The notes below the pieces were generated by a model that was not told where the DNA came from, did no database searches, and saw only the letters and a list, made by a program, of their open reading frames with translations. The translations under genes and the position numbers were made by a program. DNA of 64,000 nucleotides. Origin: Mytilus galloprovincialis. Its lineage: Eukaryota > Mollusca > Bivalvia > Mytilida > Mytilidae. Below are positions 23,690-34,369 of this stretch, in pieces (positions within the stretch are counted from its first letter, which is position 1; the number at the start of each line of letters is the position of its first letter). Location of the stretch: positions 6,475,112 through 6,539,111 of the forward strand of contig NC_134842.1 in NCBI RefSeq assembly GCF_965363235.1, read 5' to 3'.

Positions 23690-23965
23690 AAGAGGGACGA
23701 AAGATACCAATGGGACAGTCAAACTCATAAATCTAAAACAAACTAACAACGCCATGGCTAAAAATGAAAAAGACAAACAGAAAAACTATAGTACACATGA
23801 CACAACATAGAAAACTAAAGAATAAACAACACGAACCCCACCAAAAACTAGGGGTGATCTCAGGTGCTCCGGAAGGGTAAGCAGATCCTGCTCCACATGC
23901 GACACCCGTCGTGTTGCTTATGTGATAACAAATCTGGTAAATAGTCTAATTCGGTAGGTCACATT
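23690..23965 (-). repeat. Family T 3' UTR copy
   Basis: Starts at the family terminus (gggacgaaagataccaatgg) and runs through gatcctgctccacatg to the point where RT coding would begin. It is a 5'-truncated insertion. The same family occurs at 17,830, 28,745, 39,840, 46,985, 48,120, 48,950, 49,540, 58,590 and 59,855. Confidence 0.7.
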
Positions 23966-24006
23966 CAGGAAATATAGCCTATTTATGAGGTCAATACAGC
24001 ATATAT

Positions 24007-24077
24007 CAGTCAATATACTTCTTTCAGGTCAATATACTTCTTTCAGGTCAATATACTTCTTTCAGGTCAATATATCC
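24007..24077. repeat. 19-bp minisatellite, about four units
   Basis: The unit caggtcaatatacttcttt is repeated at 24,007 (slightly short), 24,025, 24,044 and 24,063 (partial). Confidence 0.9.
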
Positions 24078-24290
24078 TTGTATCGACATTATACAAAGGC
24101 TATCATTGCATAATATTGTTTCGAAAACAATAAAACATGTTTCAAACGGAAACAACAATAAAAACATCCGTTTGTGAATTCATACAATTGTTCATTATAG
24201 AGAACCGTGACATATTGCTGTCATTATCAATGCTGGTAGAACGAGTTCTCAGTATACGACTAGACATACCATACTACATGTACATTGTAA

Positions 24291-25040
24291 AGCTAATAAA
24301 ACTTTTATATAGACTTATTAAGAAGGGATATATTTCCGATACAGGCCATTAAAGATTTCATATTTTGCCTTTAATATTGATTCACTTATAGGGTTTTTGC
24401 ATCGGAAAAATACACATTTATTCTGAAACCAGTTGTTAGCATGACACGGGTTATGTTCTTCTCATATAATTCATGATGGTACAATACTAAACCCCTGACA
24501 GTAGGAATTGTGCCTGATATTCATTTGATGAAGACATAAGCTTTAGTTGAGTTCTGGAGCTTGCATGTCAGTTACTGCTAGTAGTCTGTTGTTATCTATG
24601 TATTATTGTCATTTTGCTTATTTTCTTTTGTTTCATATTCTGACATCGGACTCGGACTTCTCTTAAATTAAGTTTTACTATGCGTATTGTAATGAATTTT
24701 TCTTCATTCGGCTAGAGGTATATATAGAGCGAGGGTTGAGATCTCCAAAACATGTTTAATCCTGCCGTAATTGTGTGCCTGTCCCAAGTCAGGCGCCTTT
24801 GTTAGTCTTGTAGGATTTTTAATTTTAGTTTCTTGTGTATAAATTGGAGTTTAGTATGACGTCAATTATCACTGAACTAATATACATATTTTTAGGAGCC
24901 AGCTAAAGCACGCCTCCGGATGCGGGAGCTACTCGCTACATTGTCGACCCATTGGTGGCCTTCGGCTGTTGTCTGCTATATGGTCGGGGTTGTTTTCGCT
25001 TTGACACAATCCCCATTTCCATTCTCAATTTCATTGGCTT
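24291..25040 (+). mobile_element. 3' end of a permuted Penelope-like element (second copy)
   Basis: Aligns on the opposite strand to 51,720-52,450. It starts within the C-terminal coding part (RLIKKGY at about 24,313, compare RLIKRGY in the longer copy) and then carries the same 3' UTR. Recognisable UTR blocks are gacacgggttatgttcttctc, gcatgtcagttactgctag, gtccgag-like text and cattggtggccttcggctgt. It is a 5'-truncated copy of about 750 bp. Having two copies fixes the family 3' end at the ccatttccattctcaattt region. Confidence 0.75.
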
Positions 25041-25433
25041 TCTCTGGGTTAATCATTCATTACCGAAAAAACATATAGTGTCTTAGAAATATTAAAGAAG
25101 AAACGAACAGTTCTAAATCAACAATTACTTGTACGAAAGAGTTAAACATTAAATGTATAACAATACTGGATGATTCTTGCAGGTAACTTTACACAGTATG
25201 TAATATTCATCTATAGAAAAATCCCTGCAGATGTGGAGAAAATTAACGCCCTGGAGAAATTAAAGCAGAGTAAACATTATTCATATTTTAATACATAAGT
25301 GCTCCAGGGAATCGGGGTGTCCAGGTGGAAATTTGGAATTTGAAGAGAATACTTTTCATCCGGTTAATAATATTACTGACTTAAAGAGTAAATAAGTGTG
25401 CCATACAAACTGCCGCCTTTTAGGTGAATATTT
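25041..25433. other. Gene-free downstream flank of the B-box/propeller gene
   Basis: No feature of note. It presumably includes the 3' UTR of the minus-strand gene; I could not assign a polyadenylation signal with confidence. Confidence 0.4.
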
Positions 25434-27125
25434 TTAAAGATATTCATAAATAGATATTTTACTTCCACGACAGTTACAGATAACCAGAATGTTCAATTGT
25501 TTGTTGAATTCAATACCATATGGACACCAAATGCCATCTCTAGTTGTTAGAAGTTCCTTGCACTTTTTACCGTCACGACGTATCCATACAATATTGTTAG
25601 AATCCGACCCTGCTACTAGAATGTTGTTTCCCCTGTCCACTGTTATTCCATATGGACCCTTTAATTTTTCACTCCTAAATGTAAACATTAGTTTCCCGGT
25701 TGAATCGAGTGCTATGACACTATTGTCTTTGGTTAATGAACAGAATATTCGACATTCATCGTCAACAGTGAGGAGTAACGTTTGGTTCAATTGCATTAAT
25801 TTATTTGGACAATTGTATGCAATGTTATTTCCGGTTGAATCAATTATACGTATGCCTGTAGAATTGCATCCTACAACAATACTGTTGTCGGAATATTTTG
25901 CAATACCACTACATTTCTCAACAGTATATACGTGTTTTATTAAGTTCATGGTGTGTTTATCATATATTTCTACGCTGTCATTTTCGGAATCAGTAACAGC
26001 AAAAATGTCCTGGGTGATTTTTGTTATTCCAAAATATTTTGACTGCATTTTCACATTACGTTCTAAAATGCCCTCTTTGTTGAATTCTACGAGGCAGTCG
26101 TGTTTTTCATCAACTGCTATTATCTGACCATTTTGAAATATAGTAAAATTACGTATTAATCCATCCTGTGGGTCTGTTTCTTGAAATGCTATATCCATTC
26201 GTAAATGCAATCTTGGAACATCGTGTATACCATGCAGTTTTGGTTGTAAAATCAATTGAACAGGTGTCAATTGAGGGATGTCAATATTAAGTGTTGTTTG
26301 AAAGAGATTTATTTTCACCTCTTTCAGTTGATGCAATAATGATTCAAAAGCAACTTCGTCAGAAATCCTAATATCTACACAGTTCGAGTCAATATGTTTT
26401 ATGACAAGGTCTTGATTGCGAAGTGCATTTTCAATTTCAAATATACTGAGAAAGATTTTATCCTCTGAGCATTTGGTTGAAATATGATCGAGATCTTCTT
26501 TATGTTTTAAAAGTTCTGTTTCGTGCATATGAAGTTCGTTGAGCTCCCTCGTCAGGTTTTCGGTTACAAAATGAAATAACAGTTCGTGTTGGTGGGTGAT
26601 ATCGCTAACCCATTGATTTACCTCACTTATGAATGATTTTAACTTAATTTCAAACTTAATCTTTTCTATCAATAAACCCTCAATATTTGCGGTTTTGGTC
26701 CGTAATAGATTTTTTATCGAGTCATATTTCGAGCCAATTCTATTTCTCAAATCTGTAAACACGTGAGATAATCTTACATTCCCCGTAACATCTTTTAATT
26801 TACGAAAATCGCATAACCTGTGTGACTCAATCAGACATGAAAAACAGAATGCTTCACAATGAAAAGGGCAGTAATATTCCTTTAGTTTGTCAGAATGTGC
26901 ATTGCATGTCATTGCACGGAACATTAAATCAAATGGAAACTCAAAGATAGATTCAGAAGGAATTATACTGTGATTTGCAAACAGTGGAAACTTGGAATGA
27001 TGATCTGCACATGGTTTGCAAAAATATAGGTTGCAATCGAGACAAAGTGTGATGGGTGCATCAGAAGGTTTTGATATTTTCAATTCTATTTTACAAGCAT
27101 CGCATACGATTACTTTTTCCGCCAT
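25434..27125 (-). CDS. TRIM-like protein: two B-boxes, coiled coil, NHL-like beta-propeller
   Basis: 563 residues from MAEKVIVCDACK. A longer frame starts 15 codons earlier, but those codons are a pyrimidine tract ending in the acceptor tttcttttcag one base before this ATG, so they are intron and the start is here. B-box 1 uses C8, C11, C28, C31, C36, C39, H43 and H52. B-box 2 uses C74, H77, C86, C94, C97, H102 and C105. A coiled coil spans about 130-300, and a propeller of NHL type spans about 325-563 (repeats such as GPYGITVDRGNNILVAGSD). There is no RING, so it is a TRIM-like scaffold and probably not an E3 ligase by itself. Such genes are strongly expanded in bivalves, where roles in innate immunity are proposed. 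The reading frame is intact with a full domain set. Its partner or ligand is unknown. Confidence 0.9.
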   Translation of the reverse strand: MAEKVIVCDACKIELKISKPSDAPITLCLDCNLYFCKPCADHHSKFPLFANHSIIPSESIFEFPFDLMFRAMTCNAHSDKLKEYYCPFHCEAFCFSCLIESHRLCDFRKLKDVTGNVRLSHVFTDLRNRIGSKYDSIKNLLRTKTANIEGLLIEKIKFEIKLKSFISEVNQWVSDITHQHELLFHFVTENLTRELNELHMHETELLKHKEDLDHISTKCSEDKIFLSIFEIENALRNQDLVIKHIDSNCVDIRISDEVAFESLLHQLKEVKINLFQTTLNIDIPQLTPVQLILQPKLHGIHDVPRLHLRMDIAFQETDPQDGLIRNFTIFQNGQIIAVDEKHDCLVEFNKEGILERNVKMQSKYFGITKITQDIFAVTDSENDSVEIYDKHTMNLIKHVYTVEKCSGIAKYSDNSIVVGCNSTGIRIIDSTGNNIAYNCPNKLMQLNQTLLLTVDDECRIFCSLTKDNSVIALDSTGKLMFTFRSEKLKGPYGITVDRGNNILVAGSDSNNIVWIRRDGKKCKELLTTRDGIWCPYGIEFNKQLNILVICNCRGSKISIYEYL

Positions 27126-27126
27126 T

Positions 27127-27128
27127 CT
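27127..27128 (-). other. 5' UTR intron acceptor of the B-box/propeller gene
   Basis: On the minus strand a run of pyrimidines ends in cag directly followed by a and the ATG. The upstream exon and promoter lie at higher coordinates and cannot be fixed from sequence alone. Confidence 0.75.
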
Positions 27129-27630
27129 GAAAAGAAAAAAAGGAAAGCATATATATTTGCATGAAAGCATAATAAAAACTTACAAATTAAACATCAGTAA
27201 CGACATTATCAATATGAAACTGTAAACGTCAAAATGAAACGTAACGAAACTTTAGTTAAATATTCATTACGAACGAAAACAATGACAGATTCACAACAAG
27301 CAAACACGTGTGTGTGTCGAACAAACAAAACACAAACTAAATACCATCAGGCATAGATGACTTGAACATTACTTCTTCAGATGCAACAGTTTCTCTAGAG
27401 CTTATTAGACGTTGACTTTGGGCAAACCAATTTAGAGACAACTGTGTTGTATTTGAAGCTTTGTGGATGTCCATCGGTAGTTTTACCGTCGTTAATTTAG
27501 TTTACCTGGCCACGCATCAGTTTGATAGTTACCTTTCGTCTAGACTACGATAACGCTTTCTGATTGGTACAAGTGCACCATTATTGCCCATTTGTATGCG
27601 TTTCACAATTATTCGAAATACTAAGGATTT
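27129..27630. other. Upstream flank (5' UTR intron and possible promoter side) of the B-box/propeller gene
   Basis: AT-rich with no coding signal. The first exon and promoter of the minus-strand gene should lie here or further right, but neither TATA nor donor can be chosen with confidence. Confidence 0.4.
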
Positions 27631-27745
27631 TCTTACTCCAGGCATAGATTACCATAGCCATATTTGGCACAACGTTTTTAGAATTGTTGGTTCTCAGTGC
27701 TCTTCAAATTTGTACTTGATTGGCTTTCTAACTTTGTGGATCTGA

Positions 27746-27789
27746 TTGTCACTGATGAGTCTTATAAAGACGAAACGCGAGTCTGGCAA
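27746..27789 (+). ncRNA. Type I hammerhead ribozyme, subfamily R2 (canonical)
   Basis: Stem I is TTGTCA (27,746-27,751) with TGGCAA (27,784-27,789). The core is CTGATGA (27,752-27,758). Stem II is GTC/GAC (27,759-27,761 with 27,769-27,771), followed by GAAA (27,772-27,775). Stem III is A-U and C-G with loop GCGA. The cut is predicted after GUC at 27,783. Compared with the copy at 28,547, two stem I pairs are replaced on both sides, which keeps pairing. Confidence 0.85.
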
Positions 27790-28049
27790 ATCAAAAGATA
27801 CCTTTGATAACTATTTACACTACTGGGTCGCTGTTTTGTCCCCGAGGGTATTACTACCCCAGTAGTCAGCACTTTGGTGTTGACGTGAATTTTAATAAAA
27901 TAACTGTTTGCAAAAGTATGACCTATTCGAAAAACTATGGACTTTCTTATCCTAGTCACATATTTATTTATCCGTATTTGGCACAATTTTTAATACTCAG
28001 TGATCTTCAATTTTGTATTTATTCTGGCTTTGTAACTATTTCGATCTGA

Positions 28050-28093
28050 GCGTCAATGGTGAGTTTCATGCAGACGAAACACGCGTCTGGCGT
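28050..28093 (+). ncRNA. Hammerhead relic, R2 unit 2
   Basis: Stem I strands and the GAAAC-GTC part remain, but the first core reads CAATGGTGA instead of CTGATGA. Probably inactive. Confidence 0.6.
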
Positions 28094-28429
28094 ATCTAAA
28101 GATAAGCCTTATAACTATTTACAAATAATTTGCAAGACCGATCATCAGGTATAATTTTTTTTATATTGTACCGATTTCTAAATTCTTCATAAGCATAAAA
28201 CTTTTTTTTTTTGTGTACACGTTTTAAGTAACGATCTATTTTAGAATTTGACAAAACGTAATTCAGGATTGAAAAAAAATGCTTACAAATGATGTTTTAA
28301 GATTCATGAATCGACAAATTTAGATTTTTCCGAGATTCTTTTATGATTGCTACTTGCGCTTTCATTAATATGGTTATATTTATAAATTAACTGTTTACAA
28401 AATTTAAAATTTTTGAAAAAAACTAAGCC

Positions 28430-28632
28430 TTTCTACCTCAGGCATAGATTACCTTAGCTGTATTTGGTATAACTTTTAGGAATTTTGGTCCTTAATGCTC
28501 TTCAACTTCGTACTTTATTTGGCCTTTTTCACTTTTTTGGATTCAAGCGTCACTGATGAGTCATTTGTAGACGAAACTCGCGTCTGGCGTAGATACAAAA
28601 TGTAGTCCTGGTATCTATGATGAGTTTATTTC
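28430..28632 (+). mobile_element. Solitary R2 hammerhead module
   Basis: A single half-unit begins at caggcatagattacc and ends near gatgagtttatt, with a hammerhead in its centre. No joining half is next to it, like the solitary modules at 49,858 and 55,508. Non-coding. Confidence 0.65.
28547..28590 (+). ncRNA. Type I hammerhead ribozyme, subfamily R2 (canonical)
   Basis: Stem I is GCGTCA (28,547-28,552) with TGGCGT (28,585-28,590). The core is CTGATGA (28,553-28,559). Stem II is GTC/GAC (28,560-28,562 with 28,570-28,572), followed by GAAA (28,573-28,576). Stem III is A-U and C-G with loop TCGC. The cut is predicted after GUC at 28,584. Confidence 0.85.
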
Positions 28633-28744
28633 ATCAAACGCCTTCTGTGAACCAAATCTAAGAGAATTGTTTATATGTTATCGAAGCGGTTTCAAACATT
28701 TATACAGCCTACACATGCCACATAAGGTTAAATACTATCAATGA

Positions 28745-28910
28745 TGATAATGAAAAAGAAAGTTAAATGATACCAGAGGAACATTTAAACTCATTAGTCG
28801 CAAAATAAAGTGACAACGCCATTTCTTTAAGAGAAAAAGACGAACAGGCAAACAACAATGCATACAACACAAAAACATAAAAAAACTAAACTGAGCAACC
28901 CAAACCATAC
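28745..28910 (-). repeat. Family T 3' UTR fragment, 5' truncated
   Basis: Contains the tgacaacgccatttc and gaacaggcaaacaac blocks of the family 3' UTR, in reverse orientation. Confidence 0.6.
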
Positions 28911-29666
28911 TGATTTTATTGAAATATAAAGAGTGATCATTGTTAATGAAGCACCAATCAAAACAATAAATGTATAAACAATTACAGGATGTGTTAACTA
29001 TGAAGCTATATAAACTTGGAGCTCATCAATAAATAAATTCCGTATGTAACGTAATATAATATGTTCACTGGGTAAACCTCAACGTTTTTCCTTTCAATAA
29101 TGCAATCTATAAATATTGTATAGCTACACTAAATATGATGAATGTTGATTATATAAGAATGAACTTTAGTCATAATAAAAAAGGTGTTTAAACTTGCTAA
29201 GTAACGAAAACGCCAACGGTTTACAAACAATAATAAGATTAATAAATTATAGTGTGTAGATAAATAATATTTGCACTGATAAAATACATGTACCATACTA
29301 AAGTTTTTATCTCAAATGTTTATTAAACTGTGCTAGACGATACTTATATTTGAAAAAGCAAACAAACGCCAATCAATTATTTGCCGATAATTTGTCCTCA
29401 ATTTGCACCTACTTGATCATAGGCATTTATATGGAAATATTATATGGTTTTGAATAATTAGTCATAACTGCTCCTTTGAAATATGAATCAACTCAATAAA
29501 CTATTTGTTACTTAAAGAACAAAACTAGGATCGATCGAAATGATTTCATTTTCAATTTTGAAGACTTTTATCTGGAACAATTTGTAGCATATTAATCTAT
29601 TGTAATAAAAAAAAAATAATATTTAATAAAATTTATAGATCTAGCTAACAAAGTCCTTATATTTGT
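28911..29666. other. Gene-free stretch
   Basis: AT-rich with no supported feature. Confidence 0.45.
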
Positions 29667-30281
29667 ATAATTCTTATATGATTTGCATATCTATAAATAC
29701 TTGAATTAGATTGGTCAATTAGAATTTTTCTCTAGGTTTACACTTCGATAAACCATGTTTCCGAAACTATTTTTGTAATCTATTCATGCGCGATACACAA
29801 GCTTGCAGTGATCCCGAGATTTTCAGCAAATTGAGATTTAAAACCAATTGCATAACAGTAATGACTATTCTAGTGCATAAATAACAAACAAAGAAATAAA
29901 TTTAATGCACTAAAGCTTCGAAAATGTATAAAAATAAAATTTAATAAAATTCCGCGAAATTTCATGAAGGATTTGGCGAATTTACGTAATGGCAAAACAC
30001 GACGTCATACGAATAGAAATTTTCAAGGGAAAGATTATTTCGTTACGTGTACGCTTCAAATTCGGATAACATTTAATTAAAATGAAGTTTTTGAGGTAGG
30101 TGCTATTTCATTTAAGATTCCGTTGTATTTATCGGACATTTATGGTTTTTAGAAAGTCAAGATGGCGGCGTACTCCTTAGTTACGACTTGCCATTGTGCT
30201 TTCGATGGTAAATATATTTAGTAGCCATCAACAACAAAAAATGTTTATTAAATATCACAAATGTTTGGCTGAAGAATTATA

Positions 30282-30437
30282 AGGATTAAACACATTTTTT
30301 CTAGAGGTTATTGATGTGTAAACCGGGGCTCTTACTCACAAACTCAACATAAAAGTCCTTCGGACTTTTATTCAGTTTGTGAGTTAATCGCCCCGGTTTA
30401 CACATCAATAACCTCTAGAAAAAATGTGTTTAATCCT
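30282..30437. repeat. 156-bp hairpin 1 (48-bp perfect base stem)
   Basis: The left arm from aggattaaacacattttt pairs with the right arm ending aaatgtgtttaatcct. The outer 48 bp are perfectly complementary, the middle has a few mismatches, and the inner stem closes with aaaagtcc-ttc-ggactttt. Confidence 0.95.
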
Positions 30438-31052
30438 ATAATAATTCTTATATCATTTGCATATCTATAAATACTTGAATTGGATTGGTCAATTCGAATT
30501 TTTCTCTTGGTTTACACTTCGATAAACCATGTTTCCGAAACTACTTTCGTAATCTATTCATGCGCGATACACATTCTTGCGGGGATACTGAGATTTTCAG
30601 AAAATTGCGATTATAAAACAATTGCATAACAGTTGTTTCTATTCTAATGCATATATAACAAACAAACAAAAAGAAATAAAACAAATGCACTAAAGCTTCG
30701 AAAGTGTATAAAAATAAAATTTAAATAAAATTCCGCGAAATTTCATGAAGGATTTGCCGAATTTACGTCTTGGCATAACACGACGTCATACGGGTGGAAT
30801 TATTCAAGGGAAAGATTATTTGTTACATGTACGCTTCAAATTCGGATAATATTTAATTAAAATGAAGTTTTTGAGGAAGGTGCTATATTTCATTTTAGAT
30901 TCTGATGCATTTATCGGACATTTATGGTTTTTAAAAAGATGGCGGCGTACTCTTTAGTTACGACATGCCATTGTACTTTTGATGGCAAATATAACAGCCA
31001 TCAAACAAATAATGTAAATTAATAATCGCGTATGTTTGGCTGAAGAATTATA

Positions 31053-31208
31053 AGGATTAAACACATTTTTTCTATAGGTTATTGATGTGTAAACCGGGTC
31101 TCTTACTCACAAACTTAACATAAAAGTCCTTCGGACTTTTATTCAGTTTGTGAGTTAATCGCCCCGGTTTACACATCAATAACCTCTAGAAAAAATGTGT
31201 TTAATCCT
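31053..31208. repeat. 156-bp hairpin 2
   Basis: Same length and position in unit 2 as hairpin 1 (offset 771). The left arm has picked up a few substitutions (for example ctatagg for ctagagg), while the right arm is almost unchanged. Confidence 0.95.
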
Positions 31209-31211
31209 ATA

Positions 31212-32399
31212 ATAAAGTAACATTCGTTTATAGTGGAAAATTGTTTTAACGTTAAATAAGCTACAATTAAAAATTGCTTGCTAGTCCCTCTCTGTGATTA
31301 ATATTAGATAACTCTGGTTAATTTCCCAAGCAATTTATCATGAAGGGGAGATCCATTGTAAAGAACTCGACTTTCATTTATAGTCTTTTTCAAAAATGAT
31401 GAACGGTTCTTTATATTGGTATGTATCATTGTAAACGTTTCAAATTTATGAAATTATATTCGTACATCAATGTTTTTGATACGCCAATAACAGAAACTGA
31501 AATATATTGAATTGATACATTTTGTAATTATTCAAAATTATATCAGATACCTATACTTAATTATAAAATAATGAACCTGTTAAAGGAAGACAATACTCGC
31601 ATAACATTTTTCGAATCGGCACATAATACAAAGGAATGTCACTCTTGCATACAAATGGCAAATCAATATGATTAACTGTGCATTTGTGCTCCACCTTCAA
31701 TGAAGATTCTAAATTATAAATATAACCAAAAGTTGTTAATCTATAGTATAATGAAGACTAATGAAAGCTAACCCACTGTAAAAATATTTCTTTGGAATTT
31801 TTTAAAACTGCCTCAGAAAAATGCTCGAGCCACTTGACTTCATAGCTCATAATTAACGTTTTTACACAATATTTTAATACAGTAGTTAACGATTATTTGA
31901 TTCTCAAAGTGAAATACGCAATAAAAATCGTATGCTTGTATCATCTTTCCCAAACACAGATTTAATTAAGTCCTAAACATTTCGATATTCGTTTGTTTAT
32001 TTTTATCAATACTGGTTTGTAAACAAATCACTAGTACATGTTAAGATCCGACTAAATACCTATATCCCGATATTGTCAGGTAAATATGCTTCAATTTATA
32101 AAAAAAAAACAATAATGTCGTCAATTAACCAAATATTCAATAATACTAAAACTTAATGAGTTACTACAAAATGAAAATTAGCGATTGTATAATTAATTTG
32201 TTTAACAAAACTCTTGCTCGAACAGTTAAATAAAAGTATTTCAAACTTAGAGAGTATATTGATTGCAAGGATGTTGAATGACACAAATATCCAACCGATA
32301 ATTACACAGGTGGATGTTAACCACTACAGAGAGTAAAATACAAAAAAAAAGCGCCAAAGGAAATTCTATACGAGAAGTCCTTTATCATACCGGAAAATC
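31212..32399. other. Gene-free stretch
   Basis: No gene or recognised repeat in about 1.2 kb of AT-rich sequence. Confidence 0.45.
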
Positions 32400-32900
32400 A
32401 AAAGCTTAAATATATCGAACGAATAGAAAGAAAATGTCAAATTCGTGACTTGGTACAGGCATTCTTTATTAAAAAAAGTTACATAATCAATGTCCCAGCA
32501 AAACATAATATGTCACCTTTTCCCAGGTTCAGACGGTCCCTAGATTGAGCATAATGCTTTGTAAAATCAATATGGATATGAGTGAATAGCACCAACCACA
32601 ACCACTTAACAACAGGCGCATGATTGAGGACAGGTACATAAAGCATCACCTTAAAATTTAGCATCTGATGTTTATAACTTTTTTATAACAACCAAACTTG
32701 CAAACCAACTCAGTGTACTTATAGAAAAAATATCTGTTTGAACTGTTTAAAAAATAATAATTTGAGACCCTTTATAGCAAGGTGTTTAGCCAATGTTCAG
32801 TGTTGAAGGCAGTTTTGTTTTATCTATTATTATTATCTTGTTATACATTGTAAACTTGGATGCAGAGTTGTTTCATTGAAAATCATAAAATATCTTTTTG
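32400..32900. repeat. Fragments of families G (-) and S2 (+)
   Basis: 32,405-32,470 carries the tgacttggtacaggcatt block of family G in reverse. About 32,760-32,890 carries the cttggatgcagagttg and tttcattgaaaatcat blocks of family S2. The open frame 32,479-32,664 is not supported as a gene. Confidence 0.5.
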
Positions 32901-33022
32901 CTTATATTGGTATAATAAAAGATAATTGATCATTATTCCTTTGTAAATAATACATGTAATAATACATAAAAACAATGCGTACTCAAGGAAGCTTATATCA
33001 TCCCAAGGAAAAACTACATGAT

Positions 33023-33838
33023 TTAATAAGATCGGAATGAACAACTAAAAAGATTTTCAAAGTCAGGTTTACTAATTGTAAATGACACGTCAGTTCTATG
33101 TGTCTTATCGTTAATATCATGAAGTAATTTTTCGTCTTCAATATTTTCTCTTTTCAATTCTTCTAATTTTATGAATATTTTAAAGTTATCTCCATATTTA
33201 ACAAATTCATTCAGCTCCTGACTTCTTTTGACTGTTGACTCGCGAATAATTTTGCATTTTTTCATATCAAGTTTTATTTGTTCACACTTGGTTGATATTT
33301 TTGCTTTAAACTGCGTTTCACATCTATGTAATGACGATTGGAGTTTACTAATAAGATTTCTGAGTTCATCTTGGGCAGATAATATTTTCTTCTGTAAAAC
33401 TACTACGTCTTCAGAAAATGAATCGATAAGTTTTCCAGCCAATTCATCTATGATTGAAACTTGCTTCCGAAATGTTTCAATTTCTGAATGTAATTCTGTT
33501 TCAAGAGTAACTTCTGTTATTTTACAAACAGAGGTGCAGGTTTTATGCTGGTCTTTTAAACATTCAAAACAGATACACGTTTTGTGTTCTTTGCAGAGAT
33601 ATTCCCTTTTCTCATCTGAATGATCTATGCAAAATTCATCGTAATTTCGAACAAAATCCGGTATTTTTGAAATTTCGTCAACTGGAAGCATTTTATGTCC
33701 TTTTATTGCTCTAAATTTACTATGATTGGTCAAACAGGTTTTACATAATGGATGTTTACAATTTACGCAATACATGACTGCCGTTGAGAGAATTCCATCT
33801 TTGAAACAAATTTCACATTGATTCATAACTGCAGCCAT
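33023..33838 (-). CDS. TRIM-like B-box/coiled-coil protein, 271 residues
   Basis: Complete frame from MAAVMNQCEICF. The ATG directly follows the acceptor ctttttacag on the minus strand, so the whole coding region is one exon behind a 5' UTR intron. B-box 1 uses C8, C11, C24, C27, C32, C35, H39 and H48. B-box 2 uses C70, H73, C82, C90, C93, H98 and C101. A long coiled coil follows (about 105-235). There is no RING and no propeller. The C-terminus FTISKPDFENLFSCSFRSY is shared with the paralogue at 62,384-63,199, so the short form is natural and not a truncation. The two proteins are of identical length and roughly half identical. Likely an oligomerising adaptor; immune involvement is an inference from bivalve TRIM-like expansions. 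Confidence 0.88.
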   Translation of the reverse strand: MAAVMNQCEICFKDGILSTAVMYCVNCKHPLCKTCLTNHSKFRAIKGHKMLPVDEISKIPDFVRNYDEFCIDHSDEKREYLCKEHKTCICFECLKDQHKTCTSVCKITEVTLETELHSEIETFRKQVSIIDELAGKLIDSFSEDVVVLQKKILSAQDELRNLISKLQSSLHRCETQFKAKISTKCEQIKLDMKKCKIIRESTVKRSQELNEFVKYGDNFKIFIKLEELKRENIEDEKLLHDINDKTHRTDVSFTISKPDFENLFSCSFRSY

Positions 33839-34369
33839 CTGTAAAAAGTATTAAATATTTTGTGTTTGTTCATATTTGTAAATCATTAGATTCAAATGTA
33901 ATTCGGTTTTGGTGAATTGATTTAACTTTTTTTTCAACCAAAACTTTTTTAAGAAAGGATTTTTAGTTATTGTGGGTACTGCAACTCGTGACTCAGTTAT
34001 GCATCAATCATTATATTTCATTTCAATTTCAGAAGTTGAAAAAAAAACATATATGTCCCGTCATACTTTGAACCACACAATTATTTTATTTATTATTATT
34101 ACTTTAACTGTTAAGTCTGTTTTTGTGATATCTATTTTACGTGACTCTGTATTTATATATCCCGTCATACTTTGAACGACAAAAATATTATATGTCTACC
34201 TGTTCGAATTTCAAACGCGCAATTTTACACCAGTACTTATAACCTTCCATCCTGTATGGGTGGTATTTTACATAGATAAATAAAATCGTATAATATAAGC
34301 AAAATGAGGATGTTCAATTTGATGTAAGCCTTTTTGTGCTTCTTCGTTACATTTGTTGTTTTTATAGTG
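33839..34369. other. Upstream flank of the B-box gene at 33,023-33,838
   Basis: Holds the 5' UTR intron (acceptor at 33,839-33,848). A short direct repeat (cccgtcatactttgaac) occurs at about 34,057 and 34,160. No other gene. Confidence 0.45.

Larger units (their letters stand above)
27630..28115 (+). repeat. Two-unit hammerhead tandem array, subfamily R2 (about 304 bp)
   Basis: Unit landmarks occur twice: gcatagattaccatagcc-type text, then a hammerhead, then gataactattt; the joining half (actactgggtcgctg, ccccgagggtatta) lies between them. The predicted cleavage sites at 27,783 and 28,087 are 304 nt apart. The joining half is homologous to the first half of the R1 units at 8.7-10.1 kb, so both arrays share one architecture. 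The first ribozyme is canonical and the second has a damaged core. Confidence 0.75.
29667..31211 (+). repeat. Tandem duplication of a 0.77-kb unit, each ending in a long hairpin
   Basis: Unit 1 spans 29,667-30,440 and unit 2 spans 30,441-31,211. They align end to end, for example gcatatctataaatacttga (29,684 and 30,458), gaaatttcatgaaggattt and aagatggcggcgtact. Each unit ends in a 156-bp near-palindrome. There is no coding potential. The unit resembles a non-autonomous foldback or terminal-inverted element present as a tandem dimer. I do not recognise the family. Confidence 0.85.

Noticed and set aside
27126-27170. Upstream ATG that would add 15 residues to the B-box/propeller protein
   Set aside because: The added codons are a splice-site pyrimidine tract ending in cag, and related genes start at the equivalent of the later Met.
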